Shown here: positions 26,678 to 34,416 of the stretch, in pieces
Layout of the letters: each line of letters starts with the position of its first letter
Position numbering within the stretch: the stretch's first letter is position 1
Assembly: GCA_019637195.1 (NCBI GenBank)
Contig: JAHBWA010000040.1
Location: 1 to 62,550, forward strand
Length of the DNA stretch: 62,550 bases
Reading direction: 5' to 3'
DNA from: Labilithrix sp.
GTDB lineage: Bacteria; Myxococcota_A; Polyangia; Polyangiales; Polyangiaceae
Position numbers and translations under genes: made by a program
The notes under the pieces: model-generated
What the model saw: the letters and a program-made list of their open reading frames with translations, nothing else
Databases searched by the model: none
Told to the model about the DNA's origin: nothing

Positions 26678-28030
26678 TCAGGCCCGCCGGAGTCGCAGGT
26701 GCTCGTCGACGACGGCCTTCGCCGTGGCCAGCGACGCCTCGGACGAGCCGAGGACGACGAGGCAGAGCTCGGCGGGCGCGTGCGCGACGACGCGGGTCGA
26801 CAGGCGCCTTCCCTGGCGATCGCGGATGTCGACCTCCTCGACGCCCTCGAGCGGGAGCAGTCGTTCGGTTCGCGAGCTCGCGTCGCGGATGTACGCGCCG
26901 AAGGCCGCCATCCCCTCGGCGAGCTCGCCTGCGCCGACGAGGAGCGAGCCCATCTCGTCGGCGAGGACGGCGCCCTCGAGGCCGTCGACGTCGCTGACGC
27001 GCGCGATGAGCTCCCGGTAGGCGTCGACGTCGACGTCTTCCGCGTCGAAGCGCGACGATTGCTGCGGCGGGAGGCTCCCGAGCGCGCGGGCGCGGAGGTC
27101 GCGGTTCTCGCGCGAGAGCCGCGCGAGCTCTTCGTGCAGCTCCGTGGAGTCGTCGCTCGTCGCGGGCGAGGAAGGCGACCCGGGGGCCACGCTCGCGGCC
27201 GGCGCCGGGGCGCTCGCCGAAGGGGGCATCGAGGAGCGCTCGAGCTGATCGTAGACGTCCCGCAGCTTGACGCGCATCTCCTCGGTCTCCTCGAGGTCGC
27301 GCCGCCGGTGCCACTCGCTCGTCGTGAGCGCGCGGACGCGCCCCTGGAGCGCCTCGCGAAGCTGCTTCGTTTGCTTGTCGAGGAGAGCGACCTTGTGCCT
27401 CAGGCTCGCGCACTCCTCCGACGCGCTCGCGAGGCGGTCGCCGAGCTCGTCGGCTCGTGCGGCCGCGGTCGCCCGCGCGACGAGCTCGTTGCGGTGGTCG
27501 TTGCGGAGCGCCGTGATTTGACGTTCGAGCTCGCTCTTCACCGCCTCGGCCGCGCGCGCGCGCGCCGACGCGGTCTCGGCCTTCGCGAGCGCTGCCTCGA
27601 GCTCGGCGGTCGTCACCGCCGGCGCGAGCGTGCTCATCGGGATCGACGGGGCGCGCGGGGGCGGGATCGTCGCGGCGGCTGCAGCGACGACGGCGGCCTG
27701 GGTCTTGGTGTCGGGAACGAGGGTAGGCCGCTCCTCGTCGTCCCCCTCGGCGGCGGCGCTCCTCGGCGCGCCCGGCGCGGGGCTGACGGTGACGGCCAGC
27801 GGTGTCTCCATCGTGTCGGTCGAGGGCGGCGGCAGGGCGCGCTTCGCCGAGGGAGCGCCGTCCGTCGCGCGCGTCGCTTCGTCGCTCGCAGGCGCGTCGC
27901 CGGGCCGTCCGGGCGCGATCAGGCCGAGGAGCGGGAGTGACACGCCGCGCTGACCGAGGACGTACCCCGCGGCCGAGAACGCGGCGGCTCCGAGGACCGA
28001 GGTCACCCAGACTCCGACGATCGCATCCAT
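26678..28030 (-). CDS. Membrane-anchored coiled-coil protein with C-terminal Roadblock/LC7-like domain
   Basis: A 450-residue protein. Residues 5-27 form a membrane helix (GVWVTSVLGAAAFSAAGYVL), followed by a Pro/Ala-rich linker, a long coiled coil (~140-270, with TAELEAALAKAETASARARA and LREALQGRVRAL) and a second linker. The C-terminal ~115 residues (from about 335: AYRELIARVSDVDGLEGAVL, DEMGSLLVGAGELAEGMAAF) have the pattern of Roadblock/LC7 domains, which in myxobacteria partner with small GTPases such as MglA. The ATG follows directly on the OmpA gene's TAG with zero spacing, and AGAGGAG at 28035-28042 inside that gene serves as ribosome site, so the two are coupled. GTPase or cytoskeletal linkage is inference. 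Confidence 0.72.
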   Translation of the reverse strand: MDAIVGVWVTSVLGAAAFSAAGYVLGQRGVSLPLLGLIAPGRPGDAPASDEATRATDGAPSAKRALPPPSTDTMETPLAVTVSPAPGAPRSAAAEGDDEERPTLVPDTKTQAAVVAAAAATIPPPRAPSIPMSTLAPAVTTAELEAALAKAETASARARAAEAVKSELERQITALRNDHRNELVARATAAARADELGDRLASASEECASLRHKVALLDKQTKQLREALQGRVRALTTSEWHRRRDLEETEEMRVKLRDVYDQLERSSMPPSASAPAPAASVAPGSPSSPATSDDSTELHEELARLSRENRDLRARALGSLPPQQSSRFDAEDVDVDAYRELIARVSDVDGLEGAVLADEMGSLLVGAGELAEGMAAFGAYIRDASSRTERLLPLEGVEEVDIRDRQGRRLSTRVVAHAPAELCLVVLGSSEASLATAKAVVDEHLRLRRA

Positions 28031-29053
28031 CTAGTTCTCCTCTCGGTGCTGGCGGGCCTCGGTCGTCGCGCTTCCGCTCGGCATCGGCGGGGTAGCTTCG
28101 CCCGACGGAGCGATCCCGTGCGGCGGCGCGCGGTCTCCCGACGGGGCGCGGTCGCTCGACGGCGCGTGGTCTCCCGACGGGGCGCGGTCGCTCGACGGGG
28201 CGTGGTCTCCCGACGGCGCGTGGTCTCCCGACGGCGCGTGGTCGCTCGGAGGGGGCGGATCGCTCGGCGCGTGGTCGCCGGGGCGAGGGCTCGACCTCGC
28301 GGGCGCGCGGCCCTCGGGCGGCACGTCGGCGCGCGCGCCGGTCTGCGCGCCCGGCGCGTCGCTCGCGCTCGCGCTCGTGCTCGACGCTCCGCGCTCGGCG
28401 GGCGAGGCGCTCGGGCTGGGGGCAGCTCGCTGGCCGCGGCCCCGCTCTCGCGGGCCGCCGTTGCCGTCGCGTTGCTGGCCGCCGGCCTTCACGGCCGGAG
28501 GCGCCTCCCGCGGCGCGCTGCCGAGCCATCGCACCTCGACGCGGCGGTTCACGGACGGCGCGTCCGGATCGTCCGAGCGGAGCGGACGCGTCGCGCCGAA
28601 GCCGACCGCCTCGATACGTTCCGCGCTCACCCCGAGCGCGACGAGCCGCGACTTCACCCACTCCGCGCGCTCGAGGCTGATCGTGTGGTTGTAGTCGTCG
28701 CCGCCGCGCGTGTCGCTGTGCCCCTCGAGGACGATCGTGACGTCGTAGTCCTCGATCATCGCGGTCGCGAGCGCGCGTACGGCGGCCTCGTCGAGCGGCT
28801 CGTTCGACGCGCTCTCGAAGCGCGCGACGATCGTGGGGACGCGCGCGGGCGCAGGGATGACGACGCGGGCGGCCGGCGCGCCGCCGCCGTCGTGCGTGGC
28901 CGGGGCGCGCGCGGGCGCCTCGACCCCCGCGTCCGGCGAGCTCTCCACGGCCAGCGCGCGCGGGGCGAAATGCAGGTCGAGCGAAAGGACGCTGGCTGCG
29001 CCGACGAAGAGGCACGCGAGGAACAGTCCGCGCTGAGGGCCGGCGACGAGCAT
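28031..29053 (-). CDS. OmpA-domain protein with repetitive SGDHAP/SSDRAP tail
   Basis: A 340-residue envelope protein. The N-terminus is a signal peptide or anchor (GLFLACLFVGAASVLSLDLH). Residues ~75-175 are an OmpA-like peptidoglycan-binding domain with VTIVLEGHSDTRGGDDYNHT and SLERAEWVKSRLVALGV, ending NRRVEVRW. The Asp/Arg pair that contacts diaminopimelate appears conserved. Unusually the OmpA domain is followed by a ~165-residue disordered C-terminal tail rich in Pro, Ser, Asp and His with six-residue repeats. ATG 29053 is preferred to GTG 29092 because a TACTCT hexamer lies 9 nt before it. The stop codon touches the next ATG. Confidence 0.78.
   Translation of the reverse strand: MLVAGPQRGLFLACLFVGAASVLSLDLHFAPRALAVESSPDAGVEAPARAPATHDGGGAPAARVVIPAPARVPTIVARFESASNEPLDEAAVRALATAMIEDYDVTIVLEGHSDTRGGDDYNHTISLERAEWVKSRLVALGVSAERIEAVGFGATRPLRSDDPDAPSVNRRVEVRWLGSAPREAPPAVKAGGQQRDGNGGPRERGRGQRAAPSPSASPAERGASSTSASASDAPGAQTGARADVPPEGRAPARSSPRPGDHAPSDPPPPSDHAPSGDHAPSGDHAPSSDRAPSGDHAPSSDRAPSGDRAPPHGIAPSGEATPPMPSGSATTEARQHREEN
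28126..28262. repeat. Imperfect 18-bp coding repeats (SGDHAP/SSDRAP)
   Basis: About seven to eight imperfect 18-nt units encode alternating SGDHAP, SSDRAP and SGDRAP hexapeptides in the C-terminal tail of the OmpA-domain protein. Near-identical DNA between units makes copy-number change likely. Confidence 0.7.
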
Positions 29054-29062
29054 CCCGCAGCC

Positions 29063-29068
29063 AGAGTA
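29063..29068 (-). promoter_or_regulatory. Putative -10 hexamer TACTCT for the OmpA-domain gene
   Basis: TACTCT on the minus strand lies 9 nt before ATG 29053, with no ribosome site between. It supports a leaderless or near-leaderless transcript and helps choose that start. Confidence 0.35.
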
Positions 29069-29132
29069 GCGCGACCGACGACGAGAGGGCACGTCTCGGC
29101 CCGAACCAGTACGAACTTCGGGCGCGCGGGAC

Positions 29133-29138
29133 TAGGAT
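29133..29138 (+). promoter_or_regulatory. Putative -10 hexamer TAGGAT for the esterase lipoprotein gene
   Basis: TAGGAT, within CTAGGAT, lies 7 nt before ATG 29146 and overlaps an upstream in-frame ATG at 29137, which favours 29146 as the translation start of a leaderless mRNA. Confidence 0.35.
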
Positions 29139-29145
29139 GGCGCCG

Positions 29146-30513
29146 ATGGCGGCGCCGCGACTGGTCTCCTCCGTGCTGGTCGCGTGCGGCCTCCTCTCCG
29201 CTTGCGCGCGGGCGCACCGCGGGACGCCCGCGACGCCCGAGCTCGCCTCGCCGCCGGCGGTCGAGGCGCCCCGCGTCACGACCGGCGAGCCCGGCAGCGC
29301 GGAGGCCCCGTCTCGGCGGGCCCCCGTCGCGCCGTCGCCGCGCGCGTTCGTCCGCCGTGACGTCAATCACGTGCTCGTGACGGGACAGAGCCTCGGGGTC
29401 GGCGTCTCGGGAGCTCCCGCGCTCAGCCTGACGCAGCCGTTCGCGAACCTGATGTTCAACACGGGCGTGATGGCGGGCGGCGAGGGCCTCGAGCGCTTCG
29501 AGCCGCTCGTCGAGGGCGACAACATCCCCGGGTCGAAGGCCGTCGTCGAGACGATGTCGGCCGCGTTCGCGAACCTCGTCGCCGAGCTCGCGCGCGCGGA
29601 CGGTGAGGCCCACGACCTCTTGATGAGCGTCCACGCGTCGGGCGCCAAGTCCTACGCGCAGCTCAAGAAGGGGACGAAGGCGTACGCCAACGGCATGGCG
29701 CAGGTCACGGCGGGGCGCGACATCGCGAAGGAGCTCGGCAAGACGTACGTGGTGCGCGCCGTCGCCAGCGTGCACGGCGAGTCGGATCACGCCGAGAAGA
29801 GCACGCGGTACGCGACCGATCTCCTCGCGTGGCAGGCCGACTACGAGCGAGACATCCGCGAGCTCACCGGGCAAGCCGAGCCGGTGCCGATGTTCCAGAC
29901 GCAGATCTCGAGCTGGACGAAGCTGATGGGTGGGACCGAGACGAGCGCCATTCCGGGCGCGCAGCTCGCCGCGCACACGACCAGCGCCGGGAAGGTCGTG
30001 CTCGTCGGCCCGAAGTACCACCTCGCGTACTCGAAGGACGGCGTTCACCTCACGAGTCGGGGCTACCAGCACATGGGCGAGGACTACGCGAAGGCTTACC
30101 GCCGCGTGATCCTCGAGGGAGAGCCGTGGGAGCCGCTCCGGCCGCTCGCGACGTCGCGAGAGGGCGCCGTCATCAAGGTGAAGCTCGCGGTCCCCGTCCC
30201 GCCGATCGTCCTCGACACGACGCTGGTCGCGGATCCAGGCAGCTACGGCTTCGAGTACAGCGACGCGAGCGCCGCGCCTCCGGCGATCGCGAAGGTCGAG
30301 GTCGCCGCTCCGGACACCGTCGTCATCACGCTCTCGGACGTCCCGACGGGAGACGATCGCCGCCTTCGCTACGCCTTCACCGGGATCAAGGGCGCGGGCG
30401 CCGGTCCGCAGACGGGCGCCCGCGGCAACCTCCGCGACTCCGACGCGACGCGATCCCGGACGGGGCAGCGCCTCTACAACTGGTGCATCCACTTCGACGA
30501 GGCTGTCCCGTAG
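29146..30513 (+). CDS. Sialate O-acetylesterase-like (SGNH hydrolase) lipoprotein
   Basis: A 455-residue protein with a lipoprotein signal peptide ending LLSAC (Cys20) and a Pro/Ala/Glu-rich linker to about residue 65. Residues ~70-325 resemble a SASA/carbohydrate-esterase-6 type SGNH hydrolase: VTGQSLGVG supplies the nucleophile (GQS, 80-82), HGESD is at 210-214, and the catalytic pair lies in DGVHLTSRGY (Asp298, His301). The last ~100 residues form a beta-sandwich domain. It should deacetylate a glycan or other ester at the cell surface; the substrate is unknown. It is transcribed divergently from the OmpA/Roadblock genes, 92 bp apart. An in-frame ATG at 29137 is the alternative start. Confidence 0.78.
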   Translation: MAAPRLVSSVLVACGLLSACARAHRGTPATPELASPPAVEAPRVTTGEPGSAEAPSRRAPVAPSPRAFVRRDVNHVLVTGQSLGVGVSGAPALSLTQPFANLMFNTGVMAGGEGLERFEPLVEGDNIPGSKAVVETMSAAFANLVAELARADGEAHDLLMSVHASGAKSYAQLKKGTKAYANGMAQVTAGRDIAKELGKTYVVRAVASVHGESDHAEKSTRYATDLLAWQADYERDIRELTGQAEPVPMFQTQISSWTKLMGGTETSAIPGAQLAAHTTSAGKVVLVGPKYHLAYSKDGVHLTSRGYQHMGEDYAKAYRRVILEGEPWEPLRPLATSREGAVIKVKLAVPVPPIVLDTTLVADPGSYGFEYSDASAAPPAIAKVEVAAPDTVVITLSDVPTGDDRRLRYAFTGIKGAGAGPQTGARGNLRDSDATRSRTGQRLYNWCIHFDEAVP

Positions 30514-30717
30514 CGAGCTCCGCCGTCGTGGCCGCTGTCCCGTGCCGTGGCCCGCTCGCCGCGCGCCGTCGTCTGCAGAGCCTGGCGCCGCGGCGTCGGC
30601 GCCGTCGAGCGTGGAGTGGTGCCGCCGGACAGAGCTTCGCCGTGCGTCGACGTCTGCTGTCACTCGGGTGTCGTGTCGTGCACGCGGAATCGTCACGATC
30701 CGACGAGCTCGCGCGCG

Positions 30718-30723
30718 TATAGA
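30718..30723 (+). promoter_or_regulatory. Putative -10 element TATAGA
   Basis: TATAGA is the most AT-rich hexamer in the 262-bp gap before the DAG-repeat lipoprotein gene, 52 nt upstream of its GTG start. No matching -35 was found, so this is a weak call. The gap holds nothing else recognisable. Confidence 0.25.
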
Positions 30724-30775
30724 GTCGCGCCCGACGCGTCTGAGGAAGACGGGTCTGAGGAAAAGGAGTCTCGAA

Positions 30776-32359
30776 GTGCCGTCGTATGCGCTCTCGATCC
30801 GCCGCGTCTCCGTCGTGACCCTCATCTCGCTTGCCGCGTACGGCGGCGGCTGCGCCGACAGCGTGGAAGATGCGATGCCGCCGGACGACGCCTCCGGCGA
30901 CGCCGGTGCGGGTAGGAGCGACGCGGGCACGAACGATCGCGACGCAGGCGATCCCGATCCGCCGGACGCCGGCGGCGACCACGAGCCCGACGCCGGAGAC
31001 GCTGGCGACGGTAGCGACGCCGGTGACGCCGGTGACGCTGGTGACGAGGGCGACGCCGGTGACGCGGGGAGCGCGTGCGTCCAGCCGTCCGACTGTCCCG
31101 GCGCTGATGACTTCTGCGCCGTCCGCACGTGCGAAGGTGGCCTCTGCGGGTGGGACTACACCGCCGCGGGGAGCGACGTCGACGCGCAGACCGCCGGCGA
31201 CTGCCGCACGGTGGTGTGCGACGGCGCCGGCGGCACCACGAGCGTCGTCGACGACGCGGACCTCCCCGACCTCGGCGAGTGCGCCGTCGGCGCGTGCAAC
31301 GCCGGTGCGCCGGGGCAGACGCCCCTCGCCGAGGGGACGGCCTGCGGTGCGGGCGACCAGTGCGACGGCGCCGGCTCGTGCGGTCCGGCCTCGCTCTACG
31401 TCGTCGTGGTCGGGTCCGGCGAGGCGGCGCTCACCAACGCCGCGACCCCGGTGACCCTCGAGCGCCGCGCGCTGGACGGCGCGTCGCTCGGCGACGTCTC
31501 GATGCCGACGGTCGCCGCGGGCGCGAACGAGCCGTTCACGCTCTCCGGCACCGCGACCAGCGAGGGCTTGCTCTCGCTCTCGGCGGACGGTCGCTTCCTC
31601 GTGCTCGGCGGTTACGCCGCCGTCCCGGGCACGGCGCAGGTCGCGAGCTCGACGTCCGCCGCGGTCAATCGCGTCATCGCGCGCGTCGACGCCCAGGGGA
31701 CCGTCGACACGAGCACGACGTTGCCGGCGGCCTTCAGCGGGAACAACCTCCGCAGCGCGGCGTCGACCAACGGGACCGATCTCTGGGCGGCCGGCGGCAC
31801 CAGCGGCGCGCAGTACGCCGTCTTCGGAGCCAACGCGTCGCTGCAGGTCGTCGGCACGCCGAGCAACATCCGGGCCCTCGCCGTCTTCGGCGGGCAGCTC
31901 TACGGCTCGTCCGGCTCGTCGACGTACCGGAACGTGTTCAAGCTCGGCGACGGGACGCCGACGGCCGCGGGCGGCGCGGCGACGTCGTTCTCCGGCATGC
32001 CGACCGCGAACGCGAGCCCGTACGAGTTCGCTCTCCTCGACCGCGATCCCATGGTCGCGGGCCCCGACACGCTCTACGTCGCAGACGAGCGCGCCACCGC
32101 CTCCGGCGGCGGCCTCCAGAAGTGGACGTTCGACGGCGCGACCTGGACGCTCGCCAAGACGTTCACCAACGCGCTCGGCTCCTCCGGCGGTGCTCGCGGC
32201 GTCGCGGCCGTCGTCCGCGGCGCCAACGTCGCGCTCTTCGTGACGACGCCGAGCGCGCTGGTGAAGTTCGAGGACGGCTCGGGCGACGACGCCGGGACGG
32301 TCCTGGCCTCGGCGCCGACGAACAAGGCCTTCCGCGGCGTCGCCGTCGCGCCGCGCTGA
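30776..32359 (+). CDS. Lipoprotein with DAG-repeat linker, Cys-rich module and propeller-like domain
   Basis: A 527-residue surface-type lipoprotein. The GTG start is chosen because AAGGAG (30763-30768) lies 7 nt upstream and the signal peptide follows at once, ending around GGGC. Residues ~35-100 are an Asp/Ala/Gly linker with DAGDAGDAG-type repeats. Next comes a Cys-rich module (CVQPSDCPGADDFCAVRTC and following) like short disulfide repeats of Polyangiales lipoproteins. Residues ~205-527 form a beta-rich region with repeated blade-like units (LSLSADGRFLVLGGYAAV, LWAAGGTSGAQYAVF), probably a propeller. Function unknown; surface exposure is inferred from architecture. Confidence 0.75.
   Translation: MPSYALSIRRVSVVTLISLAAYGGGCADSVEDAMPPDDASGDAGAGRSDAGTNDRDAGDPDPPDAGGDHEPDAGDAGDGSDAGDAGDAGDEGDAGDAGSACVQPSDCPGADDFCAVRTCEGGLCGWDYTAAGSDVDAQTAGDCRTVVCDGAGGTTSVVDDADLPDLGECAVGACNAGAPGQTPLAEGTACGAGDQCDGAGSCGPASLYVVVVGSGEAALTNAATPVTLERRALDGASLGDVSMPTVAAGANEPFTLSGTATSEGLLSLSADGRFLVLGGYAAVPGTAQVASSTSAAVNRVIARVDAQGTVDTSTTLPAAFSGNNLRSAASTNGTDLWAAGGTSGAQYAVFGANASLQVVGTPSNIRALAVFGGQLYGSSGSSTYRNVFKLGDGTPTAAGGAATSFSGMPTANASPYEFALLDRDPMVAGPDTLYVADERATASGGGLQKWTFDGATWTLAKTFTNALGSSGGARGVAAVVRGANVALFVTTPSALVKFEDGSGDDAGTVLASAPTNKAFRGVAVAPR
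30985..31070. repeat. GACGCCGGT-type 9-bp coding repeat
   Basis: Tandem GAC GCC GGT variants encode the DAGDAG linker of the lipoprotein at 30776-32359. Similar linkers occur in other lipoproteins of the window. Confidence 0.65.
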
Positions 32360-32360
32360 C

Positions 32361-32465
32361 CTCGCGGCGCTCCGCGCCGGGGGCGCGGTTCGGCGGGGGG
32401 CCGAGCCGCGCGCGAGGCGCTCCGCGGGGGGCGCGGTTTCGGCGGTGGCCGAACCGTGCGCGAGG
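32361..32465. repeat. Two tandem ~52-bp units, each with a stem-loop, between convergent genes
   Basis: Two similar units (about 32361-32415 and 32412-32465) share GGCGCTCCGCG and GGGGGCGCGGTT segments and end in GCGCGAGG. Each can fold into a hairpin: GCGGTTCGGC with GCCGAGCCGC in the first, and GCGCGGTTTCGGC with GCCGAACCGTGCGC, imperfectly, in the second. The position between convergent genes suggests bidirectional termination. The duplicated form also resembles REP-type palindromes; whether copies occur elsewhere in the genome is unknown. Confidence 0.55.
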
Positions 32466-32495
32466 ACGCCTTCGGCGGCCCCTCGCGTGGTGGTC

Positions 32496-34304
32496 TCACT
32501 TCGGGACGTTGGCGCGGACCTCGGTGACCGGGCGGAGCCCCATCCCTGCCGGGTAGCCGTAGCTCGCGTCGAGGTCGGTGCCCCAGACGGTGACCGCGAA
32601 GGGCCCGTCGCTCGAGGCGGCGTGGCGTCCGTACCCGCACCTGCCCTTCGAGAACGCCTTCGACTGGAAGCTCTTCGTGAGCTCCACCCACGCGAACTCG
32701 TACTCACCGGACTCGCCGAGGGGCATGAACCCGGTGACCTCGCCCGCGCACTCGAGCTCGACCGGCAGAAAGCCGCTGTTCGTCTTCTTGCGGACGATCG
32801 TGAGCGTCGTGTTGGCGTAGGTGTGATCGGTGAAGAAGATGTACCGGTCCAGGAACTGATCCGACGCCACGACGTTGACGAAGTCGGGATCGCCGATCGT
32901 CCGCGACGCCGGGTTCGTCGTGCCGGCGTTGTGCATCGCGCCGGTCATGTACACAGCGACGTAGAACGGATGCTCGCTGTCCTGGCTGCGCACCGTCACG
33001 ATCTCGTCGGTGCTGAACGTCACCACCTGGCCGCTCTCGAGCGTCGTCGGGGCGCCGACCGGGGTGGCGGGGTCGTAGCTGAGCTTCGTGCCGTTCGCCG
33101 CGCCGACGAAGCGCCAGGGGACGCCCTTCTCGCGTCCGGCGATGCGCGGCTTGTACGGGACGAGCGCGTACTCGTGACCCCAGCTCGGCAGCCCGGGGAT
33201 CTGCTGGTGGAGCGAGTCGCAGAAGCCGATGTTGGTCGGGTACGTGATGCAGTCGGCCCCGCTGAAGATGCCTACCCGCTTGTTCGACTCGATCGGGCTG
33301 CCCGACAGCTCGGGGATCTGCGTGATCTGGAGCACCTGGCCGCGCGAGAGCGACCACGACTTCGAGGTGCCCGTGCCGGTCCCGGTCACGCCCCAGCCGT
33401 CGCTGATGTCCGTCTTGGGTGCGATCCGCACCTCCGTGTCGTCCTCGTCGGCGACGATCTGGACGAACGTGCGCGCCGTGAAGGTCCCGGAGACGCCGCT
33501 GATGACGTAGCCGGACGACGGGTTGACGAGGATCGAGCTCTCAGACCACGACGACACGGGCAAGAGGAGCGTCGCGCTCGGGATCTGCGAGACGGCGCCG
33601 CCGTAGGGGAAGATCGAGTAGGCCGTCACCGGCAGGTCGGCCTTCAGGTGAAACGCCTTCGTGAGGCTCGTGCCGTGCGTGATCGGGTCGGCGGCCAGCG
33701 CCGGCGTGACGTCGGGCGGGCACGCGTACTTCGCGTTCGCGCGCTGGGCGAGGAACACGACCGCGACCTCGCCGACCGGAAGCGGCCCGGTGACGGGGGT
33801 GTACTTGACCTCGCCGTCCACCAGCTTGGGGAGGAAGACCGAGCGCGAGATGTCGAGCGGCTCGGCGCCGTACTCCGCCGTGAGGGTCACCGGCTGCTCC
33901 CAGGAGTTCGCGACCAGGGCCGCGAAGCACGAGCCCTGCTGTCCTTCGGTCGCGCTGTCGGGAGGGAGCGTCCAGAACGAGCAGCCCGCGGACCCCTGCG
34001 AGATCTCGACCGCCTTGCAGGGCTCGAGGCACTCGCCGTCGCCGCAGGCGAGGCCGGCCGTGCACTCCTTGATCACGCTGTCGTCGCAGCTGCTGACGAC
34101 CCGCTTCAGGTCACGCGAGCAGCGCTGTCCGGTGCAGGTCGCCGGCGGCGCGGAGGCCTCCGCGGGCACGAACGTCGGCTCCTCGCGCTCCTCGCGCTCG
34201 TTGAACTCCCTGCCCGTGGCGGCGCAGGCCGCCACGACGCAGAGCGCCAGCGCTCCGACGGCGATGCTCGCCCCCCGGTGAGACTTTCCTCGTCCCCGTT
34301 CCAT
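32496..34304 (-). CDS. IgGFc-binding-type lipoprotein
   Basis: A 602-residue protein with a signal peptide ending VVAAC, a charged linker and a short Cys-rich module (CTGQRCSRDLKRVVSSC, CGDGECLEPC). A large domain from about residue 120 to 595 matches the IgGFc-binding-protein N-terminal family seen repeatedly in myxobacteria: LVNPSSGYVISGVSGTFTAR, VADEDDTEVRIAP, GIFSGADCITYP, FYVAVYMTGAMHN. In animals the related domain sits in mucus proteins; bacterial versions are secreted with unknown ligands, and adhesion is often proposed. A GAGAGG ribosome site precedes the ATG. It is the last gene of a same-strand run, 112 nt after the RCC1-repeat lipoprotein gene. Confidence 0.82.
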   Translation of the reverse strand: MERGRGKSHRGASIAVGALALCVVAACAATGREFNEREEREEPTFVPAEASAPPATCTGQRCSRDLKRVVSSCDDSVIKECTAGLACGDGECLEPCKAVEISQGSAGCSFWTLPPDSATEGQQGSCFAALVANSWEQPVTLTAEYGAEPLDISRSVFLPKLVDGEVKYTPVTGPLPVGEVAVVFLAQRANAKYACPPDVTPALAADPITHGTSLTKAFHLKADLPVTAYSIFPYGGAVSQIPSATLLLPVSSWSESSILVNPSSGYVISGVSGTFTARTFVQIVADEDDTEVRIAPKTDISDGWGVTGTGTGTSKSWSLSRGQVLQITQIPELSGSPIESNKRVGIFSGADCITYPTNIGFCDSLHQQIPGLPSWGHEYALVPYKPRIAGREKGVPWRFVGAANGTKLSYDPATPVGAPTTLESGQVVTFSTDEIVTVRSQDSEHPFYVAVYMTGAMHNAGTTNPASRTIGDPDFVNVVASDQFLDRYIFFTDHTYANTTLTIVRKKTNSGFLPVELECAGEVTGFMPLGESGEYEFAWVELTKSFQSKAFSKGRCGYGRHAASSDGPFAVTVWGTDLDASYGYPAGMGLRPVTEVRANVPK

Positions 34305-34416
34305 CAGGTTCGTCCTCTCGACTCGAGGCGCCGCTCAGCTGCGCCGATCATGAACAAGAAACCGGTCGCGCTCCGAAGGCGCGGTCTCGAACGGAGTGAA
34401 GGCGCGGTGCGCGCGC

